34,201 nucleotides of DNA from NCBI RefSeq assembly GCF_019200975.1, contig NZ_JAHTMR010000033.1:1-34201 (forward strand), written 5' to 3'. The stretch's first letter is position 1. Every line of letters starts with the position of its first letter. A program made the position numbers and the translations under genes. The notes beneath the pieces are model-generated. The model saw nothing but the letters and a program-made list of their open reading frames with translations, was not told the DNA's origin and searched no databases. Source of the stretch: Pseudomonas sp. PD9R (GTDB taxonomy: Bacteria; Pseudomonadota; Gammaproteobacteria; Pseudomonadales; Pseudomonadaceae). This document shows, in pieces, positions 24,690-32,615 of this stretch.

Positions 24690-24720
24690 AGTGTCGAGCT
24701 TGCCACCATGGCAAGGTCAA
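24690..24720 (-). promoter_or_regulatory. CueR-type promoter/operator of copZ
   Basis: On the minus strand: -35 TTGACC (24715-24720), overstretched 19-nt spacer and -10 GACACT (24690-24695). The spacer carries the dyad ACCTTGCC...GGCAAGCT (24697-24717). The long spacer with centred dyad is the MerR-family signature, and the sequence matches the copA operator at 25283-25303 closely. Confidence 0.85.
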
Positions 24721-24807
24721 GTTCTGAAAACATCTGCCGGGCTGGCAATCGGCGTCGCGCTCGGCCAAGCTGCGTCCATCTATGACTCGATCTCAGGAGA
24801 TTCAGCC

Positions 24808-25191
24808 ATGCGCTGGTCAGCTTTCAGCCTGTTTGGCTTCCTCAGCATTTTCGCCGCCCTGCCTTCGGCCAATGCCGCCGGTGAAGACTATGGCGTGCTG
24901 ATCATTTCCCGCGAGCGGCTGGAAGTTGCAACCAACTGCGAGATCGGCGTGTACATCCACGACCAATTGTCGGCGCGGCTGTTCCAGGAGCAAAGCACCT
25001 CATTCAATCTGCCGCCTGGCAATGTGTCCCTCCGTCTCAAATTGCTGCCGGGCCAGGCACCGGGTTGCAACCCTGGGATGTTGGCGCCGGGCTCGCAGGA
25101 AATCAGGCTACGGGCGGGTGATGTGCTGAAATTCCGGATTGCGATGACGCAGGAAGGGATGTACCTCAAGCCTGCTGCTCTCGGTTACTGA
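24808..25191 (+). CDS. Exported protein of unknown function in the copper cluster
   Basis: 127 residues from MRWSAFSLFG, with CAGGAGA upstream; an upstream extension of the frame crosses the copZ promoter and is not credible. Residues 1-23 are a signal peptide (hydrophobic FSLFGFLSIFAALPS, cleavage near ANA-A). The mature part of about 104 residues is predicted to be mostly beta strand, with two Cys residues (one in ATNCEIG, one in PGCNPG) that could form a disulphide. There is no Met/His-rich copper site. I do not recognise the family. It lies between copZ and copA but its own promoter lacks an obvious CueR dyad, so copper control is unproven. Confidence 0.75.
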   Translation: MRWSAFSLFGFLSIFAALPSANAAGEDYGVLIISRERLEVATNCEIGVYIHDQLSARLFQEQSTSFNLPPGNVSLRLKLLPGQAPGCNPGMLAPGSQEIRLRAGDVLKFRIAMTQEGMYLKPAALGY

Positions 25192-25201
25192 GTCGTCAGC
25201 C

Positions 25202-25262
25202 AAAAGATCGCAGCCTGCGGCACATAGATCCCGGTAGGAGCTGCCGCAGGCTGCGATCTTTT
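25202..25262. repeat. REP pair upstream of copA
   Basis: Left arm AAAGATCGCAGCCTGCGGCA is cut short; right arm TAGGAGCTGCCGCAGGCTGC is complete. GCAGG sub-type in both. It ends about 18 bp before the copA -35 box. Confidence 0.85.
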
Positions 25263-25279
25263 GATCTTAAAAATGGCGC

Positions 25280-25310
25280 TTGACCTTGCCAGCATGGCAA
25301 GGTTGATCCT
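25280..25310 (+). promoter_or_regulatory. CueR-type promoter/operator of copA
   Basis: -35 TTGACC (25280-25285), 19-nt spacer, -10 GATCCT (25305-25310). The spacer holds a perfect dyad ACCTTGCCA / TGGCAAGGT (25283-25303). This is the layout of E. coli copA promoters bound by CueR, and it lies 30 bp upstream of the copA ATG. Confidence 0.9.
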
Positions 25311-25339
25311 GTGGTCATCCACTACAGTGAGCGTGCCCC

Positions 25340-27733
25340 ATGTCCGAATCCACCACTTTTGATCTGCCGATTGCCGGCATGACCTGCGCCAGTTGCGCCG
25401 GGCGTGTCGAGCGCGCCTTGAGCAAAGTGATCGGCGCCAGCGCCGTCAGCGTCAACCTCGCCACGGAGCAAGCCCGGGTACAAGCGCCGGTCGACAGCCT
25501 GCCAGCCTTGATGGACGCTGTGCAAAAGGCCGGTTACAGCGTGCCGCAGCACAGTCTGGAGTTGAGCATCGACGGCATGACCTGTGCTTCCTGCGTCGGC
25601 CGGGTCGAACGGGCGCTGAACAAAGTGCCTGGGGTGAAGAGCGTCAGCGTCAATCTGGCCAACGAACGCGCCCACCTGGAACTGCTCGGCCAGATTGATC
25701 CACAAACCCTGATTGCCGCCGTGACCAAGGCTGGTTACGCCGCCAGCGTCCGGGAAGCCGAACACCCACAAACCGATCATCAACAAACCCGTCTGCACCG
25801 TGAGCGCTGGGCTCTGCTCGCCGCCATCGCCCTCGCCTTGCCGCTGGTGTTGCCGATGCTGCTGCAACCGTTCGGCGTGCACTGGATGCTCCCGGCCTGG
25901 GCGCAATTCGCGTTGGCGACGCCGGTGCAGTTCATCTTCGGCGCGCGGTTTTACGTCGCAGCCTGGAAAGCCGTGCGCGCCGGTGCCGGCAACATGGATT
26001 TGCTGGTCGCCCTCGGCACCAGCGCCGGTTATGGCTTGAGTGTCTACGAATGGGCCACCGCTGCCGGGCGCATGCCGCACTTGTATTTCGAAGCCTCGGC
26101 GGTAGTGATCGCGTTGGTGCTGCTGGGCAAATACCTGGAGAGCCGGGCCAAGCGCCAGACCGCCAGCGCCATTCGCGCCCTTGAAGCGCTGCGTCCAGAG
26201 CGGGCGATCCAGGTAATCGACGGCCGGGAACAGGAGGTCGCGATCAGTGCATTGCGCCTCAATGATCTGGTGCTGGTCAAACCCGGCGAACGCTGTCCGG
26301 TGGACGGCGAAGTGGTCGAAGGCCAGAGCCATGCCGACGAAGCGCTGATCAGCGGCGAAAGCCTGCCGGTGCCGAAACAGCCCGGGGACAAGGTCACCGG
26401 CGGCGCGATCAATGGTGAAGGCCGGTTGCTGGTGCGCACCCAGGCACTCGGCGCCGAAACCGTGCTGGCGCGCATCATTCGTCTGGTGGAAGACGCTCAG
26501 GCGGCGAAGGCGCCGATCCAGAAGCTGGTGGATAAAGTCAGTCAGGTATTCGTGCCGGTAGTTCTTTTGCTCGCGCTGGCAACCTTGATCGGCTGGTGGC
26601 TTTACGGCGCGCCGATGGAAACGGCGCTGATCAACGCCGTTGCCGTGTTGGTGATCGCCTGCCCTTGCGCCTTGGGCCTGGCCACGCCGACGGCGATCAT
26701 GGCCGGCACCGGGGTGGCGGCGCGCTACGGGATTTTGATCAAGGACGCCGAAGCGCTGGAGCGCGCCCATGAAGTCAGCGCGGTGGTGTTCGACAAGACC
26801 GGCACCCTGACCTCCGGTGCTCCGCGAATTGCTCACTTGAGCGCCATCGATGGCGATGAAGCCGCCCTGCTGCAAATGGCCGGTGCCCTGCAACGCGGTA
26901 GCGAACATCCGCTTGCCAAGGCGGTGCTGGATGCTTGCGCCGAACGCAGCCTGAATGTGCCCGATGTCACCGACAGCCAGTCCCTGACCGGGCGCGGCAT
27001 TGCCGGCAACCTCGCTGGTCGACGCCTGGCCCTGGGCAATCGTCGTTTACTGGAAGAAAGCGGTTTGAATGCCGGCCCCTTGGCTGCCTCAGCCAGCGCC
27101 TGGGAAACCGAAGGCCGGACCTTGTCCTGGCTGATCGAACAAAGCCCCGAGCCTCGGGTGTTGGGCCTATTCGCCTTCGGTGACACCCTCAAGCCCGGCG
27201 CGCTGCAAGCGGTGCGGCAACTGAGCGCCCGCCAGATCAGCAGTCACCTGCTGACCGGCGACAACCGCGGTAGCGCCAAAGTGGTAGCCGAAGCGCTGGG
27301 CATTACCGACGTGCACGCCGAAGTGCTGCCAGCGGACAAAGCCGCCACGGTCGCCGCGCTGAAGAAAACCGGCGTGGTGGCGATGGTCGGCGACGGCATC
27401 AACGATGCGCCGGCGCTGGCCGCCGCGGATATCGGCATCGCCATGGGTGGCGGCACCGACGTGGCCATGCACGCGGCGGGGATCACCCTGATGCGCGGCG
27501 ATCCACGGCTGGTGCCGGCGGCGCTGGACATCAGTCGCAAGACCTACGCGAAAATCCGGCAGAACCTGTTCTGGGCCTTCGTCTATAACCTGATCGGTAT
27601 TCCACTGGCTGCTTTCGGCTTCCTCAACCCGGTATTGGCCGGCGCGGCCATGGCACTATCGAGTGTCAGCGTGGTGAGTAATGCACTACTGTTGAAAACC
27701 TGGAAACCCAAGGACCTGGAGGATAACCGATGA
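25340..27733 (+). CDS. copA: Cu(I)-exporting P-type ATPase CopA (CueA)
   Basis: 797 residues, P1B-type. Two N-terminal metal-binding domains have GMTCASC (Cys16/Cys19 and Cys82/Cys85). The actuator domain has SGESLPVPK. The transmembrane metal site is CPC (441-443). The phosphorylated Asp485 is in DKTGTLT. The nucleotide domain has SEHPLA (His523-Pro524), and the hinge GDGINDAPAL begins at about 684. It pumps Cu(I) or Ag(I) from cytoplasm to periplasm. Expression should follow CueR through the operator 30 bp upstream. Its last codons overlap the cueR start by four bases (ATGA), so pump and regulator are translated from one message. Confidence 0.97.
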   Translation: MSESTTFDLPIAGMTCASCAGRVERALSKVIGASAVSVNLATEQARVQAPVDSLPALMDAVQKAGYSVPQHSLELSIDGMTCASCVGRVERALNKVPGVKSVSVNLANERAHLELLGQIDPQTLIAAVTKAGYAASVREAEHPQTDHQQTRLHRERWALLAAIALALPLVLPMLLQPFGVHWMLPAWAQFALATPVQFIFGARFYVAAWKAVRAGAGNMDLLVALGTSAGYGLSVYEWATAAGRMPHLYFEASAVVIALVLLGKYLESRAKRQTASAIRALEALRPERAIQVIDGREQEVAISALRLNDLVLVKPGERCPVDGEVVEGQSHADEALISGESLPVPKQPGDKVTGGAINGEGRLLVRTQALGAETVLARIIRLVEDAQAAKAPIQKLVDKVSQVFVPVVLLLALATLIGWWLYGAPMETALINAVAVLVIACPCALGLATPTAIMAGTGVAARYGILIKDAEALERAHEVSAVVFDKTGTLTSGAPRIAHLSAIDGDEAALLQMAGALQRGSEHPLAKAVLDACAERSLNVPDVTDSQSLTGRGIAGNLAGRRLALGNRRLLEESGLNAGPLAASASAWETEGRTLSWLIEQSPEPRVLGLFAFGDTLKPGALQAVRQLSARQISSHLLTGDNRGSAKVVAEALGITDVHAEVLPADKAATVAALKKTGVVAMVGDGINDAPALAAADIGIAMGGGTDVAMHAAGITLMRGDPRLVPAALDISRKTYAKIRQNLFWAFVYNLIGIPLAAFGFLNPVLAGAAMALSSVSVVSNALLLKTWKPKDLEDNR

Positions 27734-28134
27734 ACATCGGCCAAGCGGCCCGCCACAGCGGTCTGAGCGCAAAGATGATCCGGTATTACGAGTCGATCGG
27801 CTTGCTCAAGGCCGCCCAACGTACGGACAGCGGTTACCGGGTGTACGGCGACGATGATCTGCATACCCTGGCGTTCATCAAGCGTTCGCGGGATTTGGGC
27901 TTTTCTCTGGAGGAAGTCGGCAAACTGCTGACCCTGTGGCAAGACCGCCAGCGCGCCAGTGCCGATGTGAAAGCGTTGGCCCGCCAGCACATCGAGGAGC
28001 TGAACCAGAAGATCCGTGAGCTAGGGCAGTTGCGCGACACCTTGCAGGACCTGGTTGAGCACTGTCAGGGCGATCATCGGCCTGATTGCCCGATCCTGAA
28101 AAATCTTGAGTCGGGTTGCTGCGCACACACCTAA
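27730..28134 (+). CDS. cueR: Copper-responsive MerR-family regulator CueR
   Basis: 134 residues. MerR helix-turn-helix at the N-terminus (MNIGQAARHSGLSAKMIRYY, then GYRVYGDDDL), a dimerisation helix in the middle, and the Cu(I)-binding loop CQGDHRPDC with two Cys, followed by the CC pair near the end. The Cys-x7-Cys loop is the mark of CueR-type Cu(I)/Ag(I) sensors. It overlaps copA by ATGA. Likely targets are the two matching operators in front of copZ and copA, giving positive autoregulation through the copA transcript. Confidence 0.94.
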   Translation: MNIGQAARHSGLSAKMIRYYESIGLLKAAQRTDSGYRVYGDDDLHTLAFIKRSRDLGFSLEEVGKLLTLWQDRQRASADVKALARQHIEELNQKIRELGQLRDTLQDLVEHCQGDHRPDCPILKNLESGCCAHT

Positions 28135-28215
28135 TGTAAGAGCTGCCGAAGGCTGCGATCTTTTGATCCAGCTTTTTACGATCAAGATCAAAAGATCGCA
28201 GCCTTCGGCAGCTCC
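28135..28215. repeat. REP pair directly after cueR
   Basis: Inverted arms TGTAAGAGCTGCCGAAGGCT and AGCCTTCGGCAGCTCCG; GAAGG sub-type in both. It begins at the base after the cueR stop codon. Confidence 0.88.
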
Positions 28216-28241
28216 GAAATAGGCCCAAAATAACGGGCCAC

Positions 28242-28269
28242 AAAAAAACCGGCCGAAGCCGGTTTTTTT
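28242..28269. terminator. Bidirectional intrinsic terminator between cueR and the RIO kinase gene
   Basis: AAAAAAACCGGC (28242-28253), loop CGAA, GCCGGTTTTTTT (28258-28269). A seven-T run follows the GC stem on both strands, so it can stop transcription from both convergent genes. Confidence 0.95.
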
Positions 28270-28282
28270 GATTAACCGATGA

Positions 28283-29176
28283 TCACTGCATCCACGGCGG
28301 AGGCGGCTCTTCGGCTTTGCTCGGTGGCGCATCGTCAGCGGCGCGTGCCGCTTGCTTGCGCTCTTCATCCAGGCGCGCGGCCTCGATCTCGCGCATGATG
28401 CCGCCCACGTCCGCCAGCTCTTCCGGCTCGTCGAACTCACCGGTCAAGACGCTGGCCGGGTGCAAGGTGCCGGCCTCGTACAAGGCCCACATTTCCTTGG
28501 CGTACTTGGTCTTTTTCAACTCCGGCGCAAACCGTCCGAAGTAGGACGCCATGTTGCCCACGTCCCGCTCCAGCATGTTGAACGCGTGGTTGTTGCCCGC
28601 CGCGTCGACCGCTTGCGGCAAGTCAATGATCACCGGACCGGTCGGCGTCAGCAGCACGTTGAACTCGGACAGGTCACCGTGCACCAGACCGGTACACAAC
28701 ATCAGCACGATCTGTGAAATCAGGAACGCGTGATATTCGCGCGCCTGATCCGGGTCCAGCACCACGTCATTCAGACGCGGCGCGGCGTCACCGTACTCGT
28801 CGGCCACAAGCTCCATGAGCAGCACGCCTTCGAGGAAGTCATACGGTTTCGGCACCCGCACACCGGCACCGGCCAGACGGAACAGCGCCGCCACTTCGGC
28901 GTTCTGCCAGGCGTCTTCGGTTTCTTTCTTGCCGAACTTGGAACCCTTGGCCATGGCCCGGGCCTGACGGCTGTTGCGCACCTTGCGGCCTTCCTGATAT
29001 TCGGCCGCCTGACGGAAACTGCGTTTATTCGCCTCCTTGTAGACCTTCGCGCAACGTAACTGGTTACCGCAGCGCACCACATAAACAGCTGCTTCTTTAC
29101 CACTCATGAGTGGGCGCAGCACCTCGTCGACCAGACCGTCCTCGATCAGGGGTTCAATGCGTTTTGGAGTCTTCAT
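28283..29176 (-). CDS. RIO-type serine protein kinase (PA4780-like)
   Basis: 297 residues. The nucleotide loop region is SGKEAAVYVVR (about 25-35), followed by the invariant Lys in CAKVYK. The catalytic loop is VHGDLSEFNVL (about 166-176, with the HGDxxxxN pattern) and the metal-binding Asp lies in VIIDLPQAVD (about 183-192). This is the RIO1 branch of kinases, which in archaea and eukaryotes act in ribosome maturation. The role of bacterial members is little known. The C-terminus is a low-complexity tail rich in Ala, Glu and Pro ending PPPPWMQ. It is convergent with cueR and has a weak ribosome site. Confidence 0.9.
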   Translation of the reverse strand: MKTPKRIEPLIEDGLVDEVLRPLMSGKEAAVYVVRCGNQLRCAKVYKEANKRSFRQAAEYQEGRKVRNSRQARAMAKGSKFGKKETEDAWQNAEVAALFRLAGAGVRVPKPYDFLEGVLLMELVADEYGDAAPRLNDVVLDPDQAREYHAFLISQIVLMLCTGLVHGDLSEFNVLLTPTGPVIIDLPQAVDAAGNNHAFNMLERDVGNMASYFGRFAPELKKTKYAKEMWALYEAGTLHPASVLTGEFDEPEELADVGGIMREIEAARLDEERKQAARAADDAPPSKAEEPPPPWMQ

Positions 29177-29620
29177 CAGCTTTTATTGTGGGTCCTTTAT
29201 TACCAAACACGCGAAAGTCATTCGTTATACGGCAATCCACTCACCGGGGGGAGGGGGTGCCGACCTATGAACGTTGAGGATGCACACAATGTGCCGGTTT
29301 CATCACGAAAACGGGGGTCCATTAGAGGCCGCCAACGATCATAGCCGAGCCCGCTGCACTTGATGCCTGCGGGCTGCAAGAGCATTTGTGACAGAAGCTG
29401 ACATCCCTTTTCGTACCCTTCGTAGGATTTTTCACAAAGCACCTCAATTTCCTACGACCGCAGCCGAAGTCCTAAGTGACAAACTGATTTGTCCGACAAT
29501 CGTTTCCACAATAATAACGATGCCGCACTCACGGACCCGGGTTAAAACCAACGTTTACGGCTGCCAATAAACCGCGAGTCATCTGCACTGCGTGGGCCTA
29601 CAAGAAAATCTGGAGCGCGG
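29177..29620. other. Intergenic region between RIO kinase and chemoreceptor genes
   Basis: 444 bp between divergent genes. It contains the FliA-type promoter for the chemoreceptor (29543-29570). A 74-codon minus-strand frame (29218-29442) has no ribosome site or recognisable features and is not taken as a gene. No REP pair is present. I see no other clear structure. Confidence 0.6.
29543..29570 (+). promoter_or_regulatory. Sigma-28 (FliA)-type promoter of the chemoreceptor gene
   Basis: TAAAA (29543-29547), 15-nt spacer, GCCAATAA (29563-29570). The consensus is TAAAG-N15-GCCGATAA, so the match is close with correct spacing. It lies 51 nt upstream of the ATG of a chemotaxis gene, the expected kind of FliA target. 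Confidence 0.75.
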
Positions 29621-31567
29621 ATGAACATCAAACAGAAGTTGACCTGGGCGTTTGCAATCATCGCCTGCTTGCCCGTGGTGCTGGTCGCCACCCTCGTTGT
29701 GCTGAACCTGCGCAGTGATGCCAAGGACGAATTCGTCGACAACAGCGGTCGCGAAATCCGTCAGGTCAGCAATGCCATGCAACTGTTCTTCGACGGCATC
29801 AGCCAGAACGTCGAATACCTGGCCAAGCAACCGCTGATCACCAACTCCGACGACAGCCTCAAGACTTACATGAGCGCGAACGCCGTCAGCATTCCACAGG
29901 GCGAGGCGGACAAAAAAGTCTTCGGCTTCCTGCAGGACCTGGGCAACGCCCATCCGTCTTACGCCTACGCCATCCTCGGCACCGCCGCCGGTGGTTACGT
30001 GTCGTGGCCGGACGATGCCAAACTGGCCAATTACGACCCGCGTCAGCGTCCATGGTACAAGGCAGCCCAGGCCAAACCGGGCAAACCGTTCCGTACCGAG
30101 GCCTACTACTGGGCCGAAAATGATACGTCCTACGTCAGCACCGTACGTACCATCGACAACAAGCTGGGCACCAACGGCGGCGTGGTCAGCATCGACGTGT
30201 CGCTCAAGCAGCTCACCGAACTGGTCAAACAGATCAAGCTCGGCGAAACCGGCTACCTGATGCTGCTGGAAAACTCCGGCACCGTACTGGTTGATCCGAA
30301 GCAACCGGAACACAACTTCAAAGCCCTGGGCAGCCTCGGCGACGGCTATGCGCAACTGGCCAAGGCCGGCAAAGGCCTGGTCGAAGTCGAACTCAATGGC
30401 GAGCGCTACATGGCCAACGTCTGGCCTTCCGAGCAACTGGGCTGGACCTTCATCGGCCTGATCAAGCATAGCGATGTGATGAGCACCGCGACCCAACTGA
30501 CCTGGTTGATCGCCATTATCGCGGCGGTACTGGCCGTGATCTTCGCCGTGGTTGGCGCCAGTTTCGCCAGCGTTATCGTGCGTCCGATCCGCAGCGTGGC
30601 CGATGGCCTGGAAGGTATCGCCCAGGGTGAAGGCGACCTGACCAAGAATCTGGAGATCCGTGGCAAGGATGAAACCGCGCAACTGGCCAATTGGTTCAAC
30701 CAGTTCCTGAGCGCGATTCGCAACCTGATCCAGAGCATTGGTGGTGCTGCGACCAAGATTCTCGCCACGTCCAAGAGCTCGACCCAGGTTTCCAGCGACA
30801 TGGCCGAAGCCGCCGGACGCCAGCGAGAAGCGGTGGACATGGTGTCGACCGCGTTCCACGAGATGGTTGCCACCGCCAACGAAGTGGCGCGTTCTTGCAG
30901 CCAGGCTGCCGAATCCGCCGACAGCGGCCAGCGCCAGGCCCGCGAAGGCCAGCAGCAGATTGATGCGGCCGTGACCAGCGTCGATCGCCTGAGCCATGAA
31001 ATCGAACAGTCGGCCCAGTCGATGCAACAGCTAGAGCGCGACAGCAATGACATTCAGTCGATCCTCGGGACCATCCGCTCGATCGCCGAACAGACCAACC
31101 TGCTGGCGCTGAACGCGGCCATTGAAGCAGCGCGCGCCGGTGAGCAAGGTCGTGGTTTTGCGGTTGTGGCTGACGAAGTGCGGGCCTTGGCCAAGCGCAC
31201 GGCGGATTCCACAGCGGAGATCGACGGGCTGCTGGGCAACCTGGCCAAACGCACCAGCCAGGTCACTCAACAGATGCACGCGAGCCTGGAAGTGTCGCAG
31301 CAATCGGTGACCCGCATCGGTGAAGCACGCAGTAGCTTCGGGCAGATCCGTGAGTCGGTCGACGTGATCCGCGACATGAACACCCAAATCGCCACGGCAG
31401 CGGAACAACAGCACCAGGTTGCCGAAGACATCAATCGGCACATCAGCCAGATCCATGGCGATGCACAGTTGGTGGCGGAACTGGCGCAATCGGCGCGACT
31501 GGACTCGCAGAGTCTGGCGGGCTTGTCGAATGAGCTGGATGGGTTGGTTCGACGGTTCAAGACTTAA
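29621..31567 (+). CDS. Methyl-accepting chemotaxis protein with dCache sensor domain
   Basis: 648 residues. TM1 at about 9-30, a periplasmic double-Cache sensor at about 35-285, TM2 at about 291-318, HAMP at about 320-372, then the signalling helices with the conserved tip EQTNLLALNAAIEAARAGEQ (about 491-510). The sensor contains Tyr138, Arg143, Trp145 and Tyr146 (in YDPRQRPWY) and Asp192 (in SIDVS), which match the spacing of the known dCache amino-acid binding motif; amine receptors (TlpQ/McpU type) are a related alternative. It directs swimming toward amino acids or amines. CTGGAG precedes the start. No CheR-binding pentapeptide is seen at the C-terminus (it ends VRRFKT). Confidence 0.93.
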   Translation: MNIKQKLTWAFAIIACLPVVLVATLVVLNLRSDAKDEFVDNSGREIRQVSNAMQLFFDGISQNVEYLAKQPLITNSDDSLKTYMSANAVSIPQGEADKKVFGFLQDLGNAHPSYAYAILGTAAGGYVSWPDDAKLANYDPRQRPWYKAAQAKPGKPFRTEAYYWAENDTSYVSTVRTIDNKLGTNGGVVSIDVSLKQLTELVKQIKLGETGYLMLLENSGTVLVDPKQPEHNFKALGSLGDGYAQLAKAGKGLVEVELNGERYMANVWPSEQLGWTFIGLIKHSDVMSTATQLTWLIAIIAAVLAVIFAVVGASFASVIVRPIRSVADGLEGIAQGEGDLTKNLEIRGKDETAQLANWFNQFLSAIRNLIQSIGGAATKILATSKSSTQVSSDMAEAAGRQREAVDMVSTAFHEMVATANEVARSCSQAAESADSGQRQAREGQQQIDAAVTSVDRLSHEIEQSAQSMQQLERDSNDIQSILGTIRSIAEQTNLLALNAAIEAARAGEQGRGFAVVADEVRALAKRTADSTAEIDGLLGNLAKRTSQVTQQMHASLEVSQQSVTRIGEARSSFGQIRESVDVIRDMNTQIATAAEQQHQVAEDINRHISQIHGDAQLVAELAQSARLDSQSLAGLSNELDGLVRRFKT

Positions 31568-31578
31568 GATCAAAGATA

Positions 31579-31639
31579 AGATCAAAAGATCGCAGCCTGC
31601 GGCAGCTCCTATATGGATGGCCGCAGGCTGAGATCTTTT
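31579..31639. repeat. REP pair between chemoreceptor and AraC genes
   Basis: Left arm AGATCGCAGCCTGCGGCAGC and right arm GGCCGCAGGCTGAGATCTTT; GCAGG sub-type in both, with one spacer loss shortening the pair. It separates convergent genes and ends seven bases before the AraC stop codon. Confidence 0.85.
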
Positions 31640-31645
31640 AGCCCC

Positions 31646-32437
31646 TCACTGCCGAAACAACTCTCCCGGCGTAAACCCGAACAACCCTTTGAACGCCGCA
31701 ATAAACGCCGACGTCGAGTCATACCCGCACGCCAGCGCCGCATTGGTCACGCTGTCGCCCTCCTCCAGCAGACTCAACGATGACAGCAAACGCATCCGCT
31801 GGCGCCAGCCACGGAAGCTCAACCCGGTTTCACGCTGAAACAACCGCATCAGGGTTTTCTCCGACGTGCCCAACCGCCCTGCCCATTCCTGCAAGGTCAC
31901 GGTGTGTTCGGGATTTTCGATCAGCTCGTTGCACAGTCCCAGCAACCGTTCATGCCGTGGCAAAGGCAGGGAAAACCCGACCTCCGGCAACGTTGCCAGT
32001 TGATCCAGCAGCACATTCACCAGCCGCGCTTCCGGACTCTCACCCAGTGGATACTCCGCAGGCAACAGACAAAAACTCTTGATCAGTTCCCGGGCCAGCG
32101 GCGTCACTTCGAGAACCCGGCAACGCCCGTCCGCCCATAGGCAATCCTCGCGACGCACGTAGAGGCTGCGCATTTCTGCGCGCATTGAGGTCACGACCTG
32201 GTGTTCGAGATCCGCTGGAATCCAGATGCCCCACTGCGGCGGTGCGAAGAAGCTGCCTTCAGCAGTGTGCACCCCGAGAACGCCACTGATCGCGTAGGAA
32301 AATTGCACCCAGTCGTGGCGATGGGACGGCGTCCATGAACCGGCGTTCAGGCTCTCGACCCGTGCGTACAACGGACGCGGCAACGTCGTGATGAGCGGAA
32401 TGGAGCGTTCGAGGGAGATTTGTCCGTTAGTCGGCAT
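31646..32437 (-). CDS. AraC-family regulator with cupin sensor domain
   Basis: 263 residues. An N-terminal cupin-like domain (HRHDWVQFSYAISGVLGVHT, about 40-59, and APPQWGIWIPADLEH) and a C-terminal AraC double helix-turn-helix (LGTSEKTLMRLFQRETGLSF, then VTNAALACGYDSTSAFIAAF and FGFTPGELFRQ at the end). This arrangement is common in regulators of neighbouring efflux or metabolic genes. Possible targets are outside the window or the thiolase gene 180 bp upstream on the same strand. Effector unknown. Confidence 0.9.
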   Translation of the reverse strand: MPTNGQISLERSIPLITTLPRPLYARVESLNAGSWTPSHRHDWVQFSYAISGVLGVHTAEGSFFAPPQWGIWIPADLEHQVVTSMRAEMRSLYVRREDCLWADGRCRVLEVTPLARELIKSFCLLPAEYPLGESPEARLVNVLLDQLATLPEVGFSLPLPRHERLLGLCNELIENPEHTVTLQEWAGRLGTSEKTLMRLFQRETGLSFRGWRQRMRLLSSLSLLEEGDSVTNAALACGYDSTSAFIAAFKGLFGFTPGELFRQ

Positions 32438-32512
32438 TGGTTGGCCTTGTGTAGCAAGACGGCTGATGAGCGGACGTTAGGCCATGTCACCCATCCAATC
32501 AACACCGCGCCC

Positions 32513-32609
32513 TCCTGTAGGAGCAAAGCTTGCTCACGATGACAATGGGTCAGCCGACATCAATCTGTCTGACCCACCGCCATCGCAAGCAAGCTTTGCT
32601 CCTACGGGG
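32513..32609. repeat. REP palindrome between thiolase and AraC genes
   Basis: Arms TGTAGGAGCAAAGCTTGCTC and its inverted copy GCAAGCAAGCTTTGCTCCTA, plus an inner complementary pair TGGGTCAG / CTGACCCA, forming a long hairpin. It starts with a changed stem base set (AAAGCTT) that is kept complementary in both arms. Confidence 0.88.
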
Positions 32610-32615
32610 GAGTCT

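Noticed and set aside
25322..26908. A 528-codon minus-strand open frame opposite copA
   Set aside because: It is antisense to CopA, whose catalytic motifs are complete. The His/Arg/Gln-rich product is a mirror effect of codon bias.
29218..29442. A 74-codon minus-strand frame in the RIO kinase - chemoreceptor gap
   Set aside because: No ribosome site, no coding-like third-position bias and no recognisable feature.
29579..31027. A 482-codon minus-strand open frame opposite the chemoreceptor
   Set aside because: Antisense shadow with no ribosome site or motif; the plus-strand product is a full MCP.
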